Source: Capsicum annuum | Taxonomy: Eukaryota; Streptophyta; Magnoliopsida; Solanales; Solanaceae | Length of the DNA: 64,000 nucleotides | NCBI RefSeq assembly: GCF_002878395.1 | Contig: NC_061118.1 | Coordinates: 2,802,310 to 2,866,309, forward strand | Direction: 5' to 3' | Part shown: positions 41,438-53,660 of the stretch, in pieces | Layout: every line of letters begins with the position of its first letter | Position numbering within the stretch: position 1 is the first letter of the stretch | The notes under the pieces: generated by a model | The model's database searches: none | The model's input: only the letters and a program-made list of their open reading frames with translations | Told to the model about the DNA's origin: nothing | Translations under genes and position numbers: made by a program

Positions 41438-44239
41438 TATAATGACAATTAGGTCATTTTTCATATTTTCACTTATTTTTGTTGTTACAGCTTTCCTATA
41501 ACTACCCTAAGTCATTTATGACTTCTTGGGATTGATTTTTTGGTTGCCTAGTGGTTCGTCTAGTTTTTAGAGCCTATTTCCTATTTTGAATCCTTTGCTG
41601 GTTCAAATTGCCTATCGAGCGAGAAATTTAGTCAAATGACCTTGTAGTCCAATTTTAACTATTCCAATAGCTCCAAAATATTGATTTTAGGCTAGGTGGA
41701 CTCTTTTTCTATTTTTGAGGCACCCAAACTCATTTCCACCTATTGGTTCAAAAGTTAAGAAAATGGAAAATGGGTGTGGGATCCACTTTTCATCAAATGG
41801 ACCTCAGATGGAAATTTCGATAGCGACGTTGAGTCCAGAATGCCAAATTTAATAGGTTATCATAGTCTATTTACGTGTACGAGATTTCAGATGAATCCCA
41901 AGGGCTTGCAGTGACTTGTGGAATTCCAAGTCTCAGCTGAGCTGGTCCACACACTAATAGCGAGCCATAGGTTGAGATCATGATACCCTTGGCAGGGAAC
42001 CAAGTGCCACATTGCAGTGTGACATCTCATGATAGCAACTTACCTGAAAGCCACTAGATGGCACAATTGCGAGGGTCAGGTCGCGATTGCGATACCCGAA
42101 CACCTGGGAAAGGTATAAATATCCCATTTTCAGCCCTTATTTTCCCATTCTTCATTCATTTCCAAGAGAGTTAAACCCTGAATATTAAGAAAGCTTAGGA
42201 TTAGAGATTGTGCATAATTTGGTTAGAATGGATAACAATTATTACATGATTTTCCATTGAATTTGAGGTAAGATTCCTTCTCATTCATGGTGGATTTTCT
42301 TATTTCTTATTTAAAAATCCTAAACTTCGTGATCTGATTTTAGCACCAATGTTAGTTGGATTTCACCCATTTTGAGGGTAACTATTCTTGAACATGTGAG
42401 AGTGCTGGGTTGGCTTCATAAAAACTATTTCCATAAACAGAACCCACGTGGGATTTTTAGTAGTTTTGGACTTGAAGAATAATGGTGTGATATGGGTATC
42501 ATTAATCTCATCTTGATGAGTATCATTGATCTTGTCTCAATAAGTAGATTGTGATTTTGAAAGTGTGGCATCTTGTGGGAGCTTCACAAAAGGGAAAATT
42601 AGTGATTTAGCGAATTTGTCAAGTCTTATATGACATTTAGGTAGGATAGGCTTCACCCTCCTTATATATTTAGCTAGCTAATAGTATTTTTATGATATCA
42701 TGTTAGATTTGGGATGGGTTTTAGGTATTGGTGATGTGATTTGCAATACTTGGGATAGTTGGACAGTTTAGGCTATTTGGAAACTATAATTTAGGCATGA
42801 ATGACTTAGTTGCTCATGCTCTAGGTAACATTTCTATCATAGGATTGATTGTAGCTTAATTAACTTCTTAAAATGGATTTAGACACCTTAGCCTAGTACG
42901 AGGTAGAAACTTGCCTAAAATGTATTTCAGGGATTTAGACTTGGGCCTTTGACCTACCCTAGGCCAAGATTCTATTGTAACCTTTTATATGCTCACTATG
43001 TACTTAGAAAATTCTTAGTAAGGTAATGTTGAGGATAGCACTTGATGATTGTAATGGGTTGATATGGAGAGTTGATGTTTATGGGTTATACTACTGATTA
43101 TGTTATTTGTTATGACATTGAGGGAAATATTGATGGTATATATACTTAACGGTTCAATTCCAGATATAGATGATGATATTGATGACATACATACCCAGTC
43201 TAAGTCTAGAAGATTATTACAATCTTGGTTATATGGCTACTAGTTCAAGTTTAAAAATTTACTATGATATTGATCATGATACTTGTAATAAGACATTGAC
43301 GATATTAATTATATGAATACTGGTTTGTGTTCGGCTATTACTTATGATATTGATTATATGATACTATTTCAAGCCCGACAATGGTGTATGATATTGAAAA
43401 TTAGGGTATCAGTTCAAGTTCAAAAAATAGGAAATTGTTATAGTGTGGCATGGTATGGATGGATTCTAGTAGTATCATGGAAGTTGGTAAATGACGGTGG
43501 TTTGGTTTATTCTTTACTTGATTGTACCCCTAGGCTTCTAGAGGCCTGCATTGGCTTATTTACTTTTCCGCAGTTATTGGCTTATAGGGGCCAATTTTGT
43601 AGTTATAATTGCATATGTTTGATTGTTTATATTATGTTATTATTCTGGTTATTTACTTATTTATGTACAATGATGTGCGGGTTGATTCAGATTTTCCTCT
43701 ATCTTGACTTAGTTATTTTACATTGTATTTTATCATATTTATATTATGGTGTAGCTAATTCGGTTTTGATACTCATACTATACTTCTGTACCTTTTTAGG
43801 TACCGATGGTTTTGATATTCATACTGCACTTCTGTACCTTTTTGGTACAAATTCAAATACTAGTTGTCATCGTTGATTCATCGATCATGCTGTGTTGAAT
43901 TTCTGAGTTAGGGTGAGCTCTTAGAGTCGGAGTTATCCATTTCCTTCTATGCTATTTATGTCTAGTCTTTTGCATTGAGACACATTGAATTGATAACTTG
44001 AGTTGTATTTATAATAACTCTTGTACTGGCTCTACCTGGTTGTGGGATGATTTCTATCCTATGTCTACTATTAGACTATATCTATTTCCTTGCTTATATA
44101 TGAGTTACATTGTCTATTTCTCCCTTTTGGGGTAATTTCCACCAAGTTAACCCATTGAATTTAGCTTTGGATTACGGTTTGGCTTACCTATTGCAGGATA
44201 AAGTAGTTTCCATCATAACTCATAAATCGGATCATGACA
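41438..44239 (+). mobile_element. 3' LTR of chromovirus A
   Basis: Starts TATAATGACAATTAGGTC and ends CGGATCATGACA, matching the end of the 5' LTR (37,281-37,287). Uninterrupted 2.8 kb. The promoter TATAAAT lies at 42,114. A 187-codon ORF at 43,313-43,876 is in the LTR repeat array and shows no protein family. The LTR provides the reference for all insertions in the 5' copy. Confidence 0.92.
42114..42120 (+). promoter_or_regulatory. TATA box of 3' LTR A
   Basis: TATAAAT after CACCTGGGAAAGG, in the same context as 9,344. Confidence 0.6.
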
Positions 44240-44899
44240 TAAATATTCCTAAGCATTCCCCCTATGAACTTTCTAAAGGCATTTAGCATCCACATTGTCT
44301 TATCCTACTTATTAGAGTCTTCCTCACACATCATATAATTAATGATATCCTTATGTACCTCCTCTCCAAAACTATTCTACAACAGGTCCACATTTTTTCC
44401 ACCATTAGTAAATAATTTTCTCAATTCCTCTAGTTAATAGTCATTTGCAGTAGTGATAGGTAGAAAATAATGGAGAGAACTAAAATGGGTATAGTTATCA
44501 TACCATTCACTATAATGGATTCATTTGGGTCCCAATATATTTCTGATCCAAAGTATCTCTAGCCTCAAGCATATATTTCTAAGTCAATGATCCTTTTTTT
44601 CCATACCACCAGTTGCGGCCTCACATTCTTGCAATACTTGTACCACATATAGTTAGTCCATAATGATTTTTGAATTGTAAATATACATCACAACTTATAA
44701 ACCATTGCTTTTAAAACATCAAACAATGATCTAAAATGCAAACCCCTTTCACTTTAAGTCAGCAAATGTCATTCCATGCCACCCAATTTTTGTTTCGACC
44801 TATCGTCCTGAAATTCCATAGAAATATTCAATAAGATCTATGTAGATCACAATTCATACACTTAAGAGGAGTAATAACAGACAATATATAAATAGGAAT

Positions 44900-46040
44900 A
44901 TTATTAATAAAATTATTAATTAGTATAACCTTGCTACCAAAGGATAGAATCTTCCTTTCCCATTCTTGTAGCTTGTTGTGGACCTTTTTCATTTACTCTA
45001 AAAGTAAACTTTTTTCTTCTTTGCGTGACCAATTAGACAACATAAATATATCAAATGGAATTTTCCTCTAGATAATCCAATACTTTCCTTTAATTTCCTA
45101 AAGTGAGCATGAGTAGTCTTATGATTTACAAAGAAGGAGCTCTTATATATGTTAATCATTTTTCTAGATTATTCCTCACAGTCCTTGAGAATACCCATCA
45201 TTAATTCCGATGTTGACCTATCAAAAGAGCTAAAAACGATGGTATCATCTACATATGCAATATGATTAATAATTTCACTCCACTGATGCATCCTGTAACA
45301 CTTATAATTATCTATGTAAAACAGAGAATTCAGAGTTCAGGAAAAGACCTTCGCACATAGTATGAACAAAGAAAGGGATACTGGATCTTTTTTCTTTAAC
45401 TCCTAGTAGAACAAAAAAATCCATGAGCCTGCTTATTTATATGTATTAGAGTACCAATTATATTAGCCACTAATCTCTATATTTTATCAATCATTTCACA
45501 ATCAAAACACATCATTTATAATACTTGTATCAGGGACATCAAGTCGGCTATATTAAAGGCCCTTTCCATATCAAGCTTGATCACCAAATTTGTAGGATTA
45601 GCTCTTAGCCTAACGTCTAAAATATATCTAGGAAACTATTACATTTTTCGGTGATATTCCTACCTTTAACAAAACTTGACTGGTTTTCAGAACTTAATCT
45701 AGGTAATGACCCTTCAATCCTATCATGTAAGATTCTAGAAATAACTTAATTCAAAAAATTGTTGAAACTAATTGGCCTCATATCATAAAAACATTGTACT
45801 ATTTCTTTTTTTTGGTAAGAGGACTTAGTGTGAGTAACAAACTTAGGTAAAGTATTTCCATAAAAAAATACGACAACCACTTTATATACATGGTAAAGTA
45901 TTTCTCTTAAAAAATAAAACCACCACATTATATACATCTTCCCCCAGTATGTCCTAAAATCTTTGAAAAATATTACTTATAAAGACATTAGGACCACTAG
46001 AATTGTTGTTATTTAATTCAGAGACTACCTTTTGACTACT
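44900..46040 (-). pseudogene. LINE reverse transcriptase, decayed
   Basis: The LINE RT performs target-primed synthesis. Minus-strand blocks are NNSSGPNVF (about 46,010), TLPKFVTHT and DMRPISFNNFLN (45,871-45,746), NLVIKLDMERAFN (about 45,592-45,552) and AYVDDT (45,258-45,241). The two palm Asp of AYVDD are intact and the motif order is normal. Several stops and frame changes rule out function. Confidence 0.88.
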
Positions 46041-46599
46041 TTTCTTCTATGATGGGAATCCGTAGACTCTTCAGATACCATGGTAGGGATATGTTTCAGC
46101 TATGTACATTCTTTATCACTACCAATAATGAGAACTAACCTGAATAGAATAATTGAGTTTCAGCTGCTACCTGTTCAACACCTTCAACCTATTGCCTATT
46201 AGCTTTACTGGATTTGTGAACAGATTGCCTCTAATTTCTCCAATTGACAAGGCACTAAAAAAACCTGGTATTCTTCTTACTTCTAAAAACCATTATTTGC
46301 TATCTTTTTGTCTCTAATGTTCTTCTTCATATTGTATGAATTATTTTAATCAAGCTTAAGCTTCTAAAGAACCATTCTATTTACAACAGTTGAATTATCT
46401 TCAAAAGGTTCCTTCTTTAACATAACTACTTACTCCTTAATAATTAATTTCTTGAAAATATCCATAAAATATTTTTGACTCCAACTAGTCAAAGTAGCCT
46501 TATTCTTCTTCAATTTCTACGTAAGAATAACAAAGATAAATGTATCATCATTAGACACCTATTTTATCTATCTAACAGTAGAAAATCTACCATCTCTGT

Positions 46600-47290
46600 C
46601 AAGAATTTTAGGAATTAAAACGTTTTTCTCATATTTGTCGACTAATTTCTACAAGAATGAAACAATGGTCCATGATCAGATCAAGTTTTGGATAGATTCT
46701 CAAGCTCTACTAAACCAAAACTTCCCAAAAATCTTGGTTCACCAAAAGCCTATCAAGCCTTTTTAATAGACAATCCTTTCTTATTCTACCATTCAACTAA
46801 GTGAATGACTTTCTTTTAATTACCATCAGGGAAATTACATGAGTTAACATAAAAGGCAAAAATTACTTATTCTTGTGTATACATAGCAAGGCCCCCTATC
46901 TTCTTCTCATCATTCAAAATAAGATTAAAATCACCCTCACCTATTCTGGGTAATTCTATATTTATGAATAAAGAGTAAATATCTTTCTTTAGGCTTAATC
47001 TCTACTGGGCATCACACTTTTCATAGATAGTTGCGCTAAAAATATAACCAGTTTCCTAAAACTATAGCTGCAAAATGAGTTGATACTTTGAATCAAAAAT
47101 AATATTTACATGAATGTGATCTTTAATGAACACCTAAATCTTTCCATTTTGGTTGTAATTTCCATAACTCATACCCAACCTCCTTATATAACTTTAGATT
47201 TGATTAACATTCTAAAAAGGCTCCATCATAGAAATTTTAACACCTAAAAAATTCAAGATAAGATTAGAACAATGATTCAAGTATATGTAG
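46600..47290 (-). pseudogene. LINE endonuclease, decayed
   Basis: The AP-like endonuclease nicks the target DNA. GEGDFNLILNDEKKIGGL is read at about 46,941-46,888, with GDFN at 46,935-46,924. SDHGPL, near 46,660, is the C-terminal catalytic block (SDH). Upstream DHIHVNIIFDSKYQ and IYEKCDAQ match the earlier strands. Stops occur between blocks. Confidence 0.85.
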
Positions 47291-47300
47291 AATAAAACAA

Positions 47301-47628
47301 CTTATTTTGGTAGTATAAGAATTGATTTAGACAGTTGTTAAGGCTACAAGTAACTCTTATCTCATGGCCAAGTCAAAACCTCTCTTACAGATTAATTCTT
47401 ATGAAGAATCGTACTATAGTCAATTTCAAACTAGCATAAATCTTAGATTTTTATATGTTTTTTGATCTCAAGACCCAAAAAAATAAAGTTTTTGAGTTCT
47501 TTTTCCAACTCATCAAGTTTTTCCATAATCATGTATTGGAGTAAAATGTTATGGCCATTTTGGTGAAGCATTATCCAATAGTAAGAACCTAGGAGTGTAG
47601 GTACTACCATACAATGGTCAATCCTACT
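47301..47628. other. Unassigned stretch right of the LINE
   Basis: The minus strand has a short open stretch reading MEKLDELEKELKNFIFLG, coil-like, which could be a vestige of LINE upstream sequence. Nothing else was recognised. Confidence 0.3.
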
Positions 47629-49138
47629 TGAAACATCCCTAAAAAATTAAAATTTGACAATTACACCTTCAGATTATAATAGAGATCCACAACTGTGGTC
47701 AGAAACCACGATCTTCATCATGATCTTGACTTCTAAAGTTTATCTAATCACAACCTACGACCCACCAACTAAGGTATGATCATATGTGGGTCGCACAATC
47801 TCACCAAGGCTCATATAACAAGTTCCATAGAGCCTCATATTCATCCACCTAACCATGGGCACCACCCATGATTTTAGGTGGCTCCTACGAACATAGGGTG
47901 GTTCATAAGTTCCTTCTTGGAACTTCATAGTTACATTTTAGATGGGGAATTCCATTATTTACCCATTTTATAAACCCCTAAAATGTGTTGTTAAGTTACT
48001 ACAAAGCTGATTATTAAGTTTACTATTACCCTAAGCCCCTCATTACTTTGAAAACATTTGATACTTAGCATTTATAAAAAAAAAAGAGGTGATTTCTCTT
48101 CTTTAGGGTAAACTAGGCTTCATTTTTTTCAAGCTCCAAATTTGGGGATCTCTTCAGTTTTCTTATCCTTAGGTATATGAAAGTTCATCTCTGGGATTCA
48201 TTTAGCCCATTGAGTCCTAAAGTTAACTAAGTTACTTAGTTTGATTCCTTTCTTAAAGCTTAGGGTTCATGAATTTTGTGAATTTTATGATGTTCTTGTT
48301 TCTTGATATCATTGAGTTTAAAATCCATATTTAATATGAATTCTAGTACCATTAAATGTTCATAATTATGAACCCTAATTATATGGTGAAATCCGTGATT
48401 GTTGGACTTGATTTATTAAATTTCTTAATTCACTCAGTTTATCAATTTTCCATAATACTTGCATTCTCCAAATTACATGTTTTGAATGCTTTTAGATAAT
48501 GCATTTATTTTCAGACTTCAAAATATTACTATCATTGAACATTTGGATAAATTATTAGTGTCATTTAGTTGAGATAGTACATAGCACAAAACAGATGCAG
48601 GGATAAAACCCACCCATCAGTTCGGCTTAGATTTCTATTAGAATTCCCTAAGTCACAGAACTACGACTCCATAATAAGTTCTAATGTTCCACCCTTTAAA
48701 TCAGGCTTGATACCTTTGTCCTTTTGGACATAAGTTTAGTAAATGTATGTCATGTAGTGTTTATACCCATGACAAGTTGCTAAACAATATTCCAACTAGG
48801 GTTATAGGTTAGACCTTGGATATCTTAGATTGGGTTATGTAGATTAATAGTAGCTCGCATAGTCCATACTTAAGACTTATATATATGTATGACCTTGTAT
48901 TTGATTTGTTTAGCTTTTTAAACCACTAAATGTTTATTTCTTGGTTAATGTATTAGTTTACATATTTTAGATTCAAGATTATATTACCATGTCACATCCA
49001 TCAAGTTTAGCTTAAATAAGGTATTTCCCATCTCACATTCTCAGTACATTCAAAGTACTGATCACATACTTTAAATAATACTATATTGTCTTATAATATA
49101 GTTTCTGATTCTCAGTATTTAAATTAAACTTTGATGTG
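47629..49138 (+). mobile_element. LTR C, Tekay-related, solo or truncated
   Basis: Begins TGAAACATCCCT. The blocks CCAACTAGGGTTATAGGTTA and GTACATTCAAAGTACTGATC match LTR B at 15,702 and 16,090 in order. No internal coding region adjoins it. CTACT precedes the start (47,624-47,628) and recurs at 49,139-49,143, which may be a target duplication of a solo LTR. The right end lacks the LTR B 3' portion, so truncation by the Athila element is the alternative. Confidence 0.6.
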
Positions 49139-49149
49139 CTACTAATTCA

Positions 49150-50545
49150 TAGAACTTTTGACACTTAAAATGATGAAAATATGCAAGTTACTTAGGCATT
49201 TTTGTGAGATATTATGTACTTTGTGTTGTGTTATTTTTGAAAGAAATCAGGTTTTGGAGCTATTCTGGAAGATAAGAATGAAAATTGAAGATTTGGATCA
49301 TTGAAGTTGGAACCTAAGACCCATACATACTATATATAGTGCGTAGGTGCCAACATATGTGTTAGAAGTGGAGATCTAAACACTCGGAAGTTTAGAAAAG
49401 AAGACCTTATCACTTATGGATGACACCCACAACCCTAGATGCTACCTATGGTATGTGGGTGCTAGCGTAAGTTTCAAAAAGTCAAAGTATATAGAGTTTC
49501 AAAAGTTCTTAAGAGGAAGGGCTCCTACGTGGGACCATTTACGGTATGTAGGTTCCACCTACAGCCCGTAGGTGTCCGAGTAAGTAGACACCAACCTCAG
49601 TTTTTCATTTTTGTTCAGGAATGGCTTCCTTGGGTTTCCTTATATTTTATAAATACGCTTTTGATGTTGTTACTTAGTTTATTCACTATATATACTTATA
49701 AAAAGATATTTGATTCCAAGATTCAATTTTGATCTTGGGATTGCTTTGTATTGATTTTGGCTTTTTATTCATTGATTATTGAGATATTGTTTGAATGTCT
49801 TAAATTATGAATTCCTTTGTTCTTCACAACCATGAGATGCTAATTTCCTCAGCTAGGGTTGTGCCAACCCTTGCTGAATAACAAAGTAAGGAAAGTGTTC
49901 AATCATTTAGATAGTTGTTGCTGTATGTATTATGGTTTTCTTCGTGTTTATTACTTTCTTAATGATTGCAAATGTTATTATCAATCCTGTATTCACTATG
50001 AACTACTAAGGGAGATAGAGATCAGGAAAATAAGATCACAATAGTGATTTAGGGTTAATTATTGAAATAAGATTACCAACATTATCTAATTAAGACAACA
50101 TCTTATAAACTTAAGACCAGGAGGAGATAGTTGAAATAAGGATCCAAGGTAAGGGTTAGTAAAGCAATGCTCTAAGACTGAAAGGAGATGAGAGAAATTC
50201 ACCAGATGGTGCTGAAAGTAGTCGGTGATACCTAACATATCAGATTCTACGTGCATAATAGTTTGATAGTAGGATTGAGCACAAGAAGCCTACTAAGTTA
50301 GACGCTAGGGGGAGCACATGCCTAGTGATTGTTTTTAACTATTTACAACCAAATATTTGGAGTTCAATTATTGTTTACTACTATAACTCCCCTATTTACT
50401 TTCAGTACTGCTGGTTGATTCTAGCAAACTAGAGAGACAAATCCATGTAATCCCTTTGGTTTTAACCCCAACTAGAGTTGGGTTACTTTACTTGACTATG
50501 AATGCTTTATCTTTAATTAAAGGAGTAGTTTGGGTATTGATCAAA
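49150..50545 (+). mobile_element. 5' LTR of Athila-like element D1
   Basis: Directly upstream of the D1 primer site and homologous to 55,690-56,411, the sequence before the D2 primer site (shared blocks CTAATTTCCTCAGCTAGGGT and CCAACTAGAGTTGGGTTACT). It contains the inverted repeat CACCTAC/GTAGGTG at about 49,556-49,573. The left boundary is approximate. Confidence 0.6.
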
Positions 50546-50565
50546 ATTTCATCATCATTACTGGG
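50546..50565 (+). other. Primer-binding site of D1 (Asp-tRNA type), decayed
   Basis: ATTTCATCATCATTACTGGG aligns with the Asp-tRNA primer site TGGCGCCGTTGCCGGGG used by Athila elements. It is weak alone, but the D2 equivalent at 56,416 is better preserved. Confidence 0.5.
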
Positions 50566-50617
50566 AAATATGGTGCTGAGTTGTTGAAGTTTTTGGGTTG
50601 TTGTTTTCTATTGTTAG

Positions 50618-52060
50618 TTGGGTGTACGCTATAGTATGTCTAACACCAGGAGTCAAGAGATTCCTTTACTCACACTGAATCCTAACCTAGAGAGAATCCT
50701 AAAGCCCAATCATATGATGACGAGACAAGTACGTGCAGAGCATACTGAAGGGGTTTGGGATGATCCTAATGTTGTGCCTCCACCTCCTTCAGCAGAAGTC
50801 CAGGACATTACTGATCAACAAATGGAACAGTTGTTAGTATATGTAGCTTCTAATCAAAGAAGGGAATCTGAGTCCCATCGTGTAACTTAGGAGGCAAAGC
50901 TAGTAAGGCAAAGACTGACTATTGATCATTGAGTATCACTCGATGGTAATTGAGATAGAGTTTGAAGTGGTCAAGCTTAGGTGTTCACAACATACAATTA
51001 CCTACAACCATACGATGATGATAATGATATGTGATATGTTGAGTCAGATGAAATTGGAGAAATTATTCCTCCTGCCTTTTCATCAGGTGTTAAATTTAAC
51101 ATAACCTGTGCTATGATCCAACTCTTAAACCTAAAATATGTGTTTGTGGGTTTGGCTATGGATGACACAAATATGTATCTTACTAATTTTATTTTGATAT
51201 GCACTTCTTACACCATACCTAGGGTACATAAAGACGCACTTATGCTAAGGTTCTTCCCTTTTTTATTGACTGGAGAAGCTTGTTTATGGTTGGGGGAACA
51301 TCCTAGAGGATCGATTGCCACTTGGAATGAGTTATGTAGGAAATTCTTAGACCATTTTTTTCCTCCATGAAAAATATTGTAGTTCAAGGATGAGATATAC
51401 AACTTCAGGCAGTTACATTTCGAGTTAATGTATAAGGCTTATTTCCAATTTGAGAAGAAGTTGTGCATGGTACCCATTCATCGTATTTTAGGGACAAACT
51501 TGCTTGAGATATTTTGAATAGCCCTGAACATCAGTTTCGGATCCATGGGAGATACAATAACTAGAGGAGTTTTCATGTGTCTATTCTAGGAAGTATCATT
51601 GGATATTCTTGACTAGATCTCTTTCACCAATCAAGGATGGCATACTCGAGAGGCAGACAAGGGTGCTGACAGTTATTCCATCGGGGCTTTTCATGAACAT
51701 ATAGTGGTTGATTATTTTATGGTGTAATAAATTGCATAGCTTAGAACTAACATTGGGTTACTGATAAAGCAGTTCGCAATAATGAATTCTGAGAAGGTGA
51801 ATACAATAGGCATGTAGGGTAAGGCCTGTAAACTTTATGATTTTGATGTGAAGGAAGACACTAAGTATCTAGATTAAGAATTGGTAGGTTTCTAAGCCAA
51901 GGTTAAAGGAAACAAAGGTTAGAACTATTACAGAGATAGATATAGAGATCGTAATAAAGGACATGTTGGTGACTAGAGGAGAAAAGATGAGTACAAAGAG
52001 AAGAGAGACAAGTTTATTCTGTTGGGTAGTCGTGTACTAAATCGAGAATAGAGGGAATGT
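50618..52060 (+). pseudogene. Gag of Athila-like element D1
   Basis: An open stretch at 50,618-50,890 gives the N-terminus (MSNTRSQEIPLLTLNPNLER). The capsid core is at 51,113-51,370 with ALMLRFFPFLLTGEACLWLG and SIATWNELCRKFLDHFFPP, typical of Athila Gag. FKDEIYNFRQL follows a stop. Toward 51,950 a basic RDRYRDRNKG region is seen. Stops divide it at several sites. Confidence 0.85.
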
Positions 52061-52539
52061 TGTCCAAACTGGTGAATGGTAAATAAAATAAGGAAGCATT
52101 CCATAAGGAGATTAAGGATGATATCTCAAGCTTGAACTAGAAGGTTGAGTCTCATACGACTATGATTAAGTAGTTAGAGCAACAGTTTAGGAAGATGTAT
52201 ACTACTTTAAATCAGAGGCAGGTAGGAACCCTTATGAGAAATATGGTTTAGAATCCAAAGAATGATGTCATTGTCTCACTATCACCACTTGGAGTGGTAA
52301 ATATACTGCTGATCCCTCATTGCTTATAGATGATGTGCCAAGAGATGACAATCATATGGTTTTTGAGACACCTGACATATAGTTAGACAAGACGGCAGGT
52401 GTTGATATTATTGTTGGTGAGTATAAAGGTCATAAAAAGGTTGATGATACTGTAGTAAAGCAAATTCCTTGATGGCCCCACCTTTTCCCTGATGATTGAA
52501 ATAGAAGAAAGAAGAAAGAAAGTTTAAGAAATTTATTGA

Positions 52540-53130
52540 AATGCTGATAGAATGATCTTGAACATCACTCTTCTTGAGGCTTTGGAGAAGATGCGTGGAT
52601 ATGCCAGGTTTTTGAATCAATTGGTGAAAAATAAGAGAGTTGCTAGTTTTGAGGATATTGGTGGATTGAACCATTGCAATGCAGTCACTTTGAAGTCTCT
52701 AGACCAAAATAAGAATGATCTTGGAGCATTCATGATCCCATATACTATTAGGATATCCAGATTTTCCAGAGCATTATGTGACTTAAGATCCAACATTAAT
52801 TAGTTACCGCTGGACGTACTCAAGCAATTATGCTTGAGCCCTTCAGAATCAACCACTATGAAGTGTTGATGGTATACCTCATAGTAAAAAACCCCATGGT
52901 GATATCATTTGATAATTTGGTGAAAGTTGATAACTTTATTTTCTAGTTGACTTTATCATTTTGGATTGTGAGGTTGACTTCGAGATGCCTTTGGAAGGCA
53001 ATTCATGGCCACGGGTAGAGCGATGGTTGATATGGAAAAGGGAGAGCTAAACTTCAGAGTTAATAACAAGGAAGGCACATTTAACAACCAAAGAACTCTA
53101 AAGTAGCCAATGAATATAAGGGTGGTGTTG
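52540..53130 (+). pseudogene. Protease of D1, active site changed
   Basis: LNITLLEALEKMRGYARFLN leads into AFMIPYTIRISRFSRALCDL. The active-site block reads CDLRSNIN where D2 has CDIGASIN, so Gly-Ala is replaced by Arg-Ser. ILDCEVDFEMPL-like sequence follows near 52,960. Pol ends here; RT, RNase H and integrase are missing in D1. Confidence 0.8.
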
Positions 53131-53660
53131 GCTATTCATTGTGTTTATGACCTAGGATAGTATTATTTTGTATACCTTAATGAATTCTAAGTAATCAAAG
53201 TACCTATATCATGCTGCAATGTTAGGTAAAGCACTGCATGGGAGGCAACTCATGGGCTTGTTGGTGAAGTCTTACAAACCAACCTAGCCGGATCATACCG
53301 CAAACTTTAAATCAAGTGTTGGGTGGGAAACTACCTACTATTTTTTGTATTCACAATGTTTTCTTTTGCTTTTTAGGTAAAGTAGCATAAGGACCGGCCT
53401 GGAACATGGTAATACATTGCTTCATTCTAAGTATTACAAGAAAAGGGACGTTGTGACCAATTCATGAAGGTCATAAGTTCCACTTGGGCCAGCCTGGAAC
53501 AGGGTAATACATTGCTTCATTCAACGTATTCTAAGTAAAGTAGCATGAGGAATGTCTTGGAACATGATAATACATTACTTCATTCAAAGTATTCCAAGTA
53601 AGGGGATGTTTTGACCAACTCATGAAGTTCATAAGTCCCACTCGGGCCAAGTAAGTTATG
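53131..53660 (+). other. D1 3' spacer with tandem repeats
   Basis: GCACTGCATGGGAGGCAACTC (split as GCATGGGAGGCAACTC at about 53,236) corresponds to ATGGGAGTCAACCC at 62,147 after D2 integrase, so this is the post-Pol region and RT-to-integrase was deleted. Repeats at 53,391-53,650 are listed separately. Confidence 0.65.
53391..53650. repeat. Tandem repeat in D1 spacer (95/63-bp units)
   Basis: The marker GGAACATGGTAATACATTGC starts at 53,401. Related copies start at 53,496 (GGAACAGGGTAATAC) and 53,559 (GGAACATGATAATAC). A longer half with GACCAATTCATGAAGGTCAT recurs at about 53,613, so units differ by an internal loss. Confidence 0.75.

Larger units (their letters stand above)
44240..47300 (-). 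mobile_element. LINE (L1-type), 5' half
   Basis: Endonuclease and RT of the same LINE whose RNase H end is at 7,640-8,684. TAAAT at 44,240 is the right target duplication of element A. From right to left on the minus strand: endonuclease (to about 46,620), RT (46,030-44,900) and a poorly kept region toward 44,240. The 5' end near 47,300 is not defined; ORF1 was not recognised. Confidence 0.85.

Noticed and set aside
43313..43876. 187-codon plus-strand ORF
   Set aside because: It lies wholly in the 3' LTR of element A, covers the repeat array and has no domain; the 5' LTR copy is not open in this frame.
49139..49143. CTACT as firm target-site duplication of solo LTR C
   Set aside because: The supposed LTR end (GATGTG) lacks the usual CA terminus and LTR C lacks the 3' portion seen in LTR B, so it is kept only as a possibility.
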